A stretch of DNA of 35,959 nt from an uncultured Brachyspira sp. GTDB taxonomy: Bacteria; Spirochaetota; Brachyspiria; Brachyspirales; Brachyspiraceae. The notes below the pieces were generated by a model. That model was not told the DNA's origin. It made no database searches and saw only the letters and a list, made by a program, of their open reading frames with translations. The translations under genes and the position numbers were made by a program. Shown one piece after another: positions 31,101-35,959 of the stretch. Positions within the stretch are counted from its first letter, which is position 1; each line of letters opens with the position of its first letter. The stretch is taken from contig NZ_CAJTQJ010000023.1 of the NCBI RefSeq assembly GCF_910578695.1, positions 1 to 35,959 on the forward strand. The letters are read 5' to 3'.

Positions 31101-33185
31101 ATGAAGAAGTATTACTTATTATTTTTAATTACAGTATCTATTTTTATGATATCTTGCGGAGGTCATTTTTTTAATCCAAGATATTATTACAATGGAAAAA
31201 TTGCAAATAATAGCAACGAAGGTGGTTCTAACCCAGGTGAAGATATAGATATAGGAGGATCAATACCTCCTGATGAAGATCCATTTATAAAAGGGGATTG
31301 GAATGATCCTGATTATAATGGTTTTGATGGTACAAAAATAAAGGATTGGTTTCCTAGGATATCTTTTGATAATAATAATGTACCTATATATTCTTTTAAG
31401 AAAGAAAATAGAGCATGGATTGTAGGCGATCCTATAAAATCAGAACATTATTTTGATGCTTCATCAGATGGAAATAAAGCCCAGGGTGTTTCTATAACTC
31501 CTATGAAAATTTATAAATATGAATATAAGAATCCGCTTATAGATCCTAATGGAAATTATAATAATTCTGATAGAATGAAAAGATTCCTATTTTATAGAAT
31601 AGTTGGAGAAGCTAAAGTAGCTGGAATAGGTGCTAATTTAGATCAATATTTAATAGCGGTAGATACATATTCTAAACTTGTATTTGCTTATGCTAAAATT
31701 GTATCTACAACAACAGTTGCGAGCAGTGCTGTACCTAATGGATTTGAAGCTGCAGAGTATCATGGCGAAAAAAGAATGTTTTATGAGTATGATCCTATAG
31801 GTATAGTCCATGAAGATGGAAGATTAACTCTTTATGAAGAATATCAAAATGAGATGAGAATTAGTGCTGTTAAGTTTTTCCCTCAAATTCATGACCCTAC
31901 TAGAGCTATGGCTAGTTATGATGGTCCTGGTGTATCTCCATATTATATTGCTGGTACTGAAGAATTTGAGCCTGAAGATTTTATAAACTCTGTTAAAGGT
32001 AAGTCTTATGGAATAAGAGTTGAATATAAATTATATACTTATAAATTCTCAGAAGACGGAAGTAATGTTACTATAAAGACAGAAGATTATTATAATGGTG
32101 TAGAGGAAGATACAACACTTTCATTAAACGAAGTTTTAACAGGATATTCTGCTAGATATGGAAATATAGTTTTAGTTGGTGTTGAAAGCTTTAATAAGTT
32201 AAAAAGAGATGGCGGAAATCATAATGCTGTTCTTAATTATAAAGATCCTGGAGTTAATTTTAGATTGAGAGTAAGAGGTAAAACATATTATGCAAGTGAT
32301 AATAGCTATTATTATGTATTCAGCCAAGATGGTAATACAATAAGTTATTATAAAGGCGGTAAACTTGATACAACTTACACTTATTCTTCAGATAAAGATA
32401 ATAAAACTGCAGAATATCAAGCTGGATTTGCTGCTTATTGGGGAGTAAGGGTTAATGATTATAACAATATAAAAGACGGAGAATTATCTTGGTCTTTAGG
32501 TTCTTCACCATTCCCAGGAGCAACAAGCGCTTTGGATCACCATAAAGCATATTTGGTAAAAAATACTACAGGTAATTTCTTAAATGATGTTAAAGGTAGA
32601 AGTTATAAAAATAGAAAGGGTTTAATACTTTATAGTTATGAGTTCTCAGATGATGGTAAAACTATAACTTATAAAGAAACAGATTGGAAAGGTAAAATTC
32701 CTGAAGTTGTAAAAGAGTATAAAGTTAATGAAACTACTATAACTGATAAAAATGCTTCTTATACATATAATGGAGAAAATATTGAAATTGGTATTAAAGA
32801 TGATAATAATACCATATATAAAGGTAATAGTTATGATATTTTAGGTATATATAACTATAATGATCCAGGTCCTACTTTCTTGGAAAGAGTTGCAGGTGAA
32901 GTTTATGAAGGAAGCGGTTATAGATATGTGTTCTCAGTTGATGGAAAAACAATGGAAGGCAGTAATGGAAAAACTTATACTTATGTTCAGCAGGATGCTA
33001 ATGACAGAGCTGTCTATGATGATGGAACAGGAAACTTTATTTGGAAATTTACTTTCTGGGGTTTGAGATTAGCACCATATAATGGTAAAAATGATGGAGT
33101 ATTATACTGGTCTGTTGGAGCTGGATCTTCTCCTGGCGGTACTCAGACTAGTGGTGTAATATCATCACCTGCTTATAAGCAATAA
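31101..33185 (+). CDS. Large surface lipoprotein with two tandem copies of an A-B repeat module
   Basis: 694 residues, family not recognised. The lipoprotein signal ends MISCGG (lipid Cys 19), then FNPRYYYNG, an acidic Gly/Pro linker, and a conserved N-terminal region (about 60-285) shared with the protein at 33764: DPFIKGDWNDPDYNGFDG, QYLIAVDTYSKLVFAYAKI, EYDPIGIV. The remainder is two alternating repeats. A1 (292-375) and A2 (492-578) begin FINSVKGKSY / FLNDVKGRSY and share a Y-x-FS-x-DG strand. B1 (382-486) and B2 (588-694) begin DPGVNFRLRVRG / DPGPTFLERVAG and end GELSWSLGSSP / GVLYWSVGAGSS. Repeats are likely beta domains exposed at the surface. AAGGAA precedes the ATG. It follows the barrel gene by 19 bp; a terminator follows. 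Confidence 0.8.
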   Translation: MKKYYLLFLITVSIFMISCGGHFFNPRYYYNGKIANNSNEGGSNPGEDIDIGGSIPPDEDPFIKGDWNDPDYNGFDGTKIKDWFPRISFDNNNVPIYSFKKENRAWIVGDPIKSEHYFDASSDGNKAQGVSITPMKIYKYEYKNPLIDPNGNYNNSDRMKRFLFYRIVGEAKVAGIGANLDQYLIAVDTYSKLVFAYAKIVSTTTVASSAVPNGFEAAEYHGEKRMFYEYDPIGIVHEDGRLTLYEEYQNEMRISAVKFFPQIHDPTRAMASYDGPGVSPYYIAGTEEFEPEDFINSVKGKSYGIRVEYKLYTYKFSEDGSNVTIKTEDYYNGVEEDTTLSLNEVLTGYSARYGNIVLVGVESFNKLKRDGGNHNAVLNYKDPGVNFRLRVRGKTYYASDNSYYYVFSQDGNTISYYKGGKLDTTYTYSSDKDNKTAEYQAGFAAYWGVRVNDYNNIKDGELSWSLGSSPFPGATSALDHHKAYLVKNTTGNFLNDVKGRSYKNRKGLILYSYEFSDDGKTITYKETDWKGKIPEVVKEYKVNETTITDKNASYTYNGENIEIGIKDDNNTIYKGNSYDILGIYNYNDPGPTFLERVAGEVYEGSGYRYVFSVDGKTMEGSNGKTYTYVQQDANDRAVYDDGTGNFIWKFTFWGLRLAPYNGKNDGVLYWSVGAGSSPGGTQTSGVISSPAYKQ

Positions 33186-33200
33186 GTTAATTAATGTTAT

Positions 33201-33236
33201 ATATGGGCAAAGCAAGAATCTTTGCCCATATTTACA
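33201..33236 (+). terminator. Hairpin terminator after the large lipoprotein gene
   Basis: A perfect 12-bp stem pairs ATATGGGCAAAG (33201-33212) with CTTTGCCCATAT (33220-33231) around a 7-base loop, followed only by TTA. It is a strong hairpin with a weak T-tract, 15 bp after the stop codon at 33185. Confidence 0.7.
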
Positions 33237-33251
33237 TATATACAAAAGATA

Positions 33252-33279
33252 TTTACAATAATTTACACTATGTTATAAT
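33252..33279 (+). promoter_or_regulatory. Promoter for the small lipoprotein gene
   Basis: TTTACA (33252-33257), 16-base spacer, TATAAT (33274-33279), giving a start near 33286 and a leader of about 20 nt before ATG 33305. Confidence 0.6.
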
Positions 33280-33304
33280 AACAAATATACATACAGGTTC
33301 TAAT

Positions 33305-33682
33305 ATGTTTAGATATTTTACACTTTTTTCAATTTTAATAATATTTATTATCGCATGTACTTCTCCATTTGGAAGCGGAGGTATTAAATTTTCAAGTAGG
33401 GCTGGTACATACGAAAATACTGATAAAACTATTGTTGTTACAATTAATGATAAAGATAAAGATAATTTGATTTTAAAAGTTACAAAAAATGATAATATAG
33501 ATGAAACATTATCTGTTAGTCCTTATACAACTACAACATATCTGAGTATTAATTCTGAACAAAAAAAAGGATATATATATAAATTAAATTTGGGAAATCA
33601 TATTAATAATATATTCATTACTATAAAAAATGATAAAAATGAAAATTTTATTTATAATGAAAAACTTTCTATAGTAAAATGA
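33305..33682 (+). CDS. Small uncharacterised lipoprotein
   Basis: 125 residues from ATG 33305, with AGG seven bases upstream. A longer in-frame reading from 33194 is rejected because it would run through the upstream terminator hairpin and promoter. The lipoprotein signal ends FIIACTSP (lipid Cys 18). The mature part is short and strand-rich: KFSSRAGTYENTDKTIVVTI, NLILKVTKN and YIYKLNLGNHINNIFITIKN, in the pattern of a single small beta domain. Similar single-domain strands (AGTY…KTIVVTI) are common in spirochaetal lipoproteins, but I recognise no family. It sits between the two large paralogous lipoproteins with its own promoter. Confidence 0.65.
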   Translation: MFRYFTLFSILIIFIIACTSPFGSGGIKFSSRAGTYENTDKTIVVTINDKDKDNLILKVTKNDNIDETLSVSPYTTTTYLSINSEQKKGYIYKLNLGNHINNIFITIKNDKNENFIYNEKLSIVK

Positions 33683-33703
33683 TATAAATTACTTTATATA
33701 TTG

Positions 33704-33731
33704 TTTACTTATATTTCTTTTCATATATACT
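33704..33731 (+). promoter_or_regulatory. Promoter for the second large lipoprotein gene
   Basis: TTTACT (33704-33709), 16-base spacer, TATACT (33726-33731), just upstream of the ribosome-binding region before ATG 33764. Confidence 0.55.
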
Positions 33732-33763
33732 TTTATTATTAATTTAATAAAGAGAAATTATTT

Positions 33764-35539
33764 ATGAAAAAAATAATAAAAAAACTTCAGAAAAAAACTA
33801 TTATTTTATCAATATTAGTTATTATTATGGTGCTTGTTATATCTAGAGCATGTTCAAGCAAGTTTAATCCTAGGTATTATTATCAGCAGATGCAAAATAA
33901 AGAAGATGGTACAGGTACTGCAGAACCCGATGTTGGAGATGAGATAAATTTAAAACCTGAATATGATCCTTTTAAAACAGGTGAATGGAATAGACCTGAT
34001 TATGGCGGATATAATGGAAATAAATTTGACAGCTGGCTTTTTGAAGCTAGTTTCAGAGGCGATAAACTTCCTATTTATAATTTTAAAGAGCCAGGAGGAA
34101 AAAACTGGATTCATCCAGGCGAAAAGGATTGGAAAGGTAATTTAGGAGATTATTATTTGCCTGTTATAGGCGATAATAAAGTTTATGATGCTCCTGTTGT
34201 CGGTACTATTTCAATAGATCCTTTGAAAATATATAAATATAATGGTAATAATCCATTATACGGCATTAGCGGATATTTACCCGGAAGATTAGATAGATTT
34301 AATTTTTATTCCATAGACGGTAAAGCCAGTATAAAACTTCAGCAGTATTTAATAGCTGTTGATAAATATTCAAAGTTAATATTTGCTTATGGTAAAATTA
34401 CTAGTACAGGTAATTTGTTTGGTAATGTGTATCCAACTGATTTTGACGCTATAGAAAGATATGGAAAAAAAATACCATTCTATGAGTATGATCCAATAGG
34501 TTATGTTGATAGTACAGGAAAAGTTATTTTATATGGGCATTATGAAACCGAGTTTGTAAAAAATCCTACAGGCTATATGCCTTCACAGCACGGATTTGAT
34601 GCTATAGCAGAGCACGATAAATCAAAACCGGGAAGATCTCCGTATGTAATTGCATTAAATGGAGAAGCTAGTGAAGATGATAAAAAAATATTTTATGATA
34701 ATGTATCTTCTTTGGTATCTAAAGACTTTAATTGGCGTGACTATAGCGGATATGATTCTACTTCTCCAAGTTCTAAACAACAGATTGATTTGGATAGTTG
34801 GAAATCATCAGGATATACAGGCAAAAGTATAGTATTATATACTTATACATTAACAGATTCTGGTAATAAACTTACTATAAAAGAAACTGATTTTTATACT
34901 AAGAATGTTATCACAAAAGAATATAGTATTGAAAAAATTTCGGATACTAATAGAGCTTCATATACAAATAGCAAAGGAGAATCTTTATCTGTGTTAATAC
35001 AGGAAACAGATTCATCAAAAACTATATCTGTAGGCGGTAAAGTATTAGATCCTAATTTCAAAGATTACGGACCGATATTTACTGACAGAGTTAAAAACAC
35101 ATATTTCAAAAAAGATGGTGAAGCATCTATAGGAGGCGGTATAGGAGGAATGGCATCGTCTACATTCCCATTAAGCTGGCGTGGTGCATTAAAAGATTTA
35201 GAGTATAAGTTTAATTCAGACGGCACAGAGTTTACTATGAAATATAGTTATAATAATGGAGGATTAATTAATACTAAATGGGTACAAGTTGAATATCATT
35301 TCAAACTTGCTCGTTTTGATTCTGATCCTGATAAACATTGGACAGCTAAATATGAATGTACAAATTTAAGCGGAACATTAGGAAATTATACTAGAGTTGT
35401 ATTGAGAAATGACGGAAAGCTTATACGTTCTAGTATGACCCTTCATGGATTATCAGGAACTATTGAAATGGGACCTATAACGATTCCAGATGATCCTAAT
35501 TTAGATGCTGGACTTGAAATGGTAGCAGATAAGAGATAA
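33764..35539 (+). CDS. Large surface lipoprotein, single A-B repeat, paralogue of the 31101 gene
   Basis: 591 residues. An unusually basic N-terminus (KKIIKKLQKK) precedes a hydrophobic core and VISRAC, with lipid Cys 30 and an atypical Arg at -2. Then come SSKFNPRYYYQQ and the paralogous N-terminal region: DPFKTGEWNRPDYGGYNG, QYLIAVDKYSKLIFAYGKI, EYDPIGYVDS. After that there is one A-like module (about 305-425: a Y-x-LTDSGNKLTIKETDFY strand) and one diverged B-like module (about 433-591: DYGPIFTDRVKNTYF, YKFNSDGTEFTMKYSYN). It thus has half the repeat content of the 694-residue paralogue. It has its own promoter and a strong terminator. Function unknown; surface exposure and antigenic role are inferred. 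Confidence 0.78.
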   Translation: MKKIIKKLQKKTIILSILVIIMVLVISRACSSKFNPRYYYQQMQNKEDGTGTAEPDVGDEINLKPEYDPFKTGEWNRPDYGGYNGNKFDSWLFEASFRGDKLPIYNFKEPGGKNWIHPGEKDWKGNLGDYYLPVIGDNKVYDAPVVGTISIDPLKIYKYNGNNPLYGISGYLPGRLDRFNFYSIDGKASIKLQQYLIAVDKYSKLIFAYGKITSTGNLFGNVYPTDFDAIERYGKKIPFYEYDPIGYVDSTGKVILYGHYETEFVKNPTGYMPSQHGFDAIAEHDKSKPGRSPYVIALNGEASEDDKKIFYDNVSSLVSKDFNWRDYSGYDSTSPSSKQQIDLDSWKSSGYTGKSIVLYTYTLTDSGNKLTIKETDFYTKNVITKEYSIEKISDTNRASYTNSKGESLSVLIQETDSSKTISVGGKVLDPNFKDYGPIFTDRVKNTYFKKDGEASIGGGIGGMASSTFPLSWRGALKDLEYKFNSDGTEFTMKYSYNNGGLINTKWVQVEYHFKLARFDSDPDKHWTAKYECTNLSGTLGNYTRVVLRNDGKLIRSSMTLHGLSGTIEMGPITIPDDPNLDAGLEMVADKR

Positions 35540-35546
35540 TAATAAG

Positions 35547-35576
35547 CGGAGAGAAGTAAAACTCTCTCCGTTTTTA
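35547..35576 (+). terminator. Rho-independent terminator after the second large lipoprotein gene
   Basis: Stem CGGAGAGA (35547-35554) pairs TCTCTCCG (35563-35570) around an 8-base loop, followed directly by TTTTTA. Confidence 0.88.
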
Positions 35577-35686
35577 TATTAATTAATTGTTTAAAAATAA
35601 AATATTTTTTATATAAAAGATTTCATATAAATAAAAATACGTATAATATTTTATTTGCTTATCATAACTTTTAATAATATTTATAA

Positions 35687-35726
35687 AAAAGGTATATATA
35701 AATTGATATATATACCTTTTATTTTT
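35687..35726. terminator. Bidirectional hairpin terminator between convergent genes
   Basis: AAAAGGTATATATA (35687-35700) pairs perfectly with TATATATACCTTTT (35707-35720) around a 6-base loop. ATTTTTG follows on the plus strand; on the minus strand the stem is also followed by a T-rich run (from the A-run at 35685-35690). It probably ends the minus-strand gene at 35878 and backs up the terminator at 35547. Otherwise the 338-bp stretch 35540-35877 shows no gene. Confidence 0.7.
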
Positions 35727-35877
35727 GCTAAATTATATATGATTTATAATTGTTTTTTTTATTTATGCCAAAGCTTTACTGAATTTCATACTTAGATTTA
35801 AATAATTTTATAATAAAAAAATTATTTATAAACTTGCTTAATAATAGCTTTTACACTTATTATTATATATTACTAAA

Positions 35878-35959
35878 TTAAAATTTTTCTATCTCATCTG
35901 AACTTAAACCTGTAAGCCTAGATATAAGATTAATATCCATATTCTCTTTTTTCATATTT
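35878..35959 (-). CDS. 3' end of an Rpn-like (PD-(D/E)XK recombination-promoting nuclease/transposase) gene
   Basis: Partial: the gene enters from the right edge, and only the last 26 codons plus the stop are in the window. The visible C-terminus contains MKKENMDINLISRLTGLSSD followed by EIEKF. The pattern x-M-x-x-x-x-I-S-x-x-TGLS-x-x-EI-x-x-(L/F) is the usual end of Rpn-family proteins, which are abundant and multicopy in Brachyspira-like genomes. Domain identity cannot be confirmed without the upstream nuclease core. Confidence 0.5.
   Translation of the reverse strand, partial: NMKKENMDINLISRLTGLSSDEIEKF

Noticed and set aside
33194..33304. In-frame N-terminal extension of the small lipoprotein from an ATG at 33194.
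   Set aside because: It runs through a perfect 12-bp terminator hairpin (33201-33231) and the promoter at 33252-33279, and it would bury the lipoprotein signal. ATG 33305 is preferred.
35764..35811. Short minus-strand frame ending NLSMKFSKALA before the hairpin at 35687-35720, resembling the last strand of a surface protein.
   Set aside because: Only about 13 codons, bounded by a stop, with no further similarity visible upstream; too short to support a pseudogene.

Overview
The window looks like chromosome from a spirochaete of the genus Brachyspira. The DNA is extremely AT-rich. Most secreted proteins carry short, serine-rich lipoprotein signals of spirochaetal type (…SC, …IAC). The gene set also fits: lipooligosaccharide genes with a lipoprotein LptC, an Lsa/Vga-class ABC-F protein resembling the Brachyspira pleuromutilin-resistance factor Tva(A), and the tail of an Rpn-like protein. 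The genus is inferred from these traits; no database search was run.

Layout. 1-4603 (minus strand): a repeat, a 5'-nucleotidase lipoprotein, a Pr6Pr-type membrane protein and the thrC-thrB pair. 4851-10859 (plus): ispG, a gene-free stretch with a decayed coding remnant, a PcrA/UvrD helicase, a second copy of the repeat, an ABC-F protein with its own promoter and leader, and an FtsB/DivIC-like protein. 10871-12934 (minus): a CsgG-domain/beta-barrel protein abutting a small membrane protein. 13097-18183 (plus): a shortened YbaB, recR, pyrG, a cupin, a membrane protein and a Ca/Na antiporter whose leader holds four copies of a Shine-Dalgarno-like unit. 18153-20440 (minus): an operon of two META-domain lipoproteins and an ABC permease/ATPase pair without a binding protein.

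20668-24243: metal ABC genes znuA-znuC (plus) face znuB (minus). Behind znuB lies a DegT-family gene whose PLP lysine is replaced by arginine. 24565-30003 (plus): an orphan ABC_sub_bind lipoprotein, truA, tRNA-Ser, tRNA-Arg, and an overlapping kdsC-lptC-lptA-lipoprotein operon for lipooligosaccharide synthesis and export. 30263-35539 (plus): a surface cluster with a predicted beta-barrel protein, two large paralogous lipoproteins built from alternating repeat modules, and a small lipoprotein. The window closes with terminators and the 3' end of an Rpn-like gene on the minus strand.

Most of the window is housekeeping. The parts best worth a second look are the modular surface-lipoprotein cluster, the lysine-less DegT protein linked to an inverted znuB, the ABC-F gene with an attenuator-like leader, the META-lipoprotein/ABC operon, the YbaB without its N-terminal helix, and the duplicated leader of the antiporter gene. 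Promoter boxes were found by eye. They repeatedly show TTGACT, TTTACT or TTGAAA, a 16-17 base spacer, then TATAAT-like boxes.
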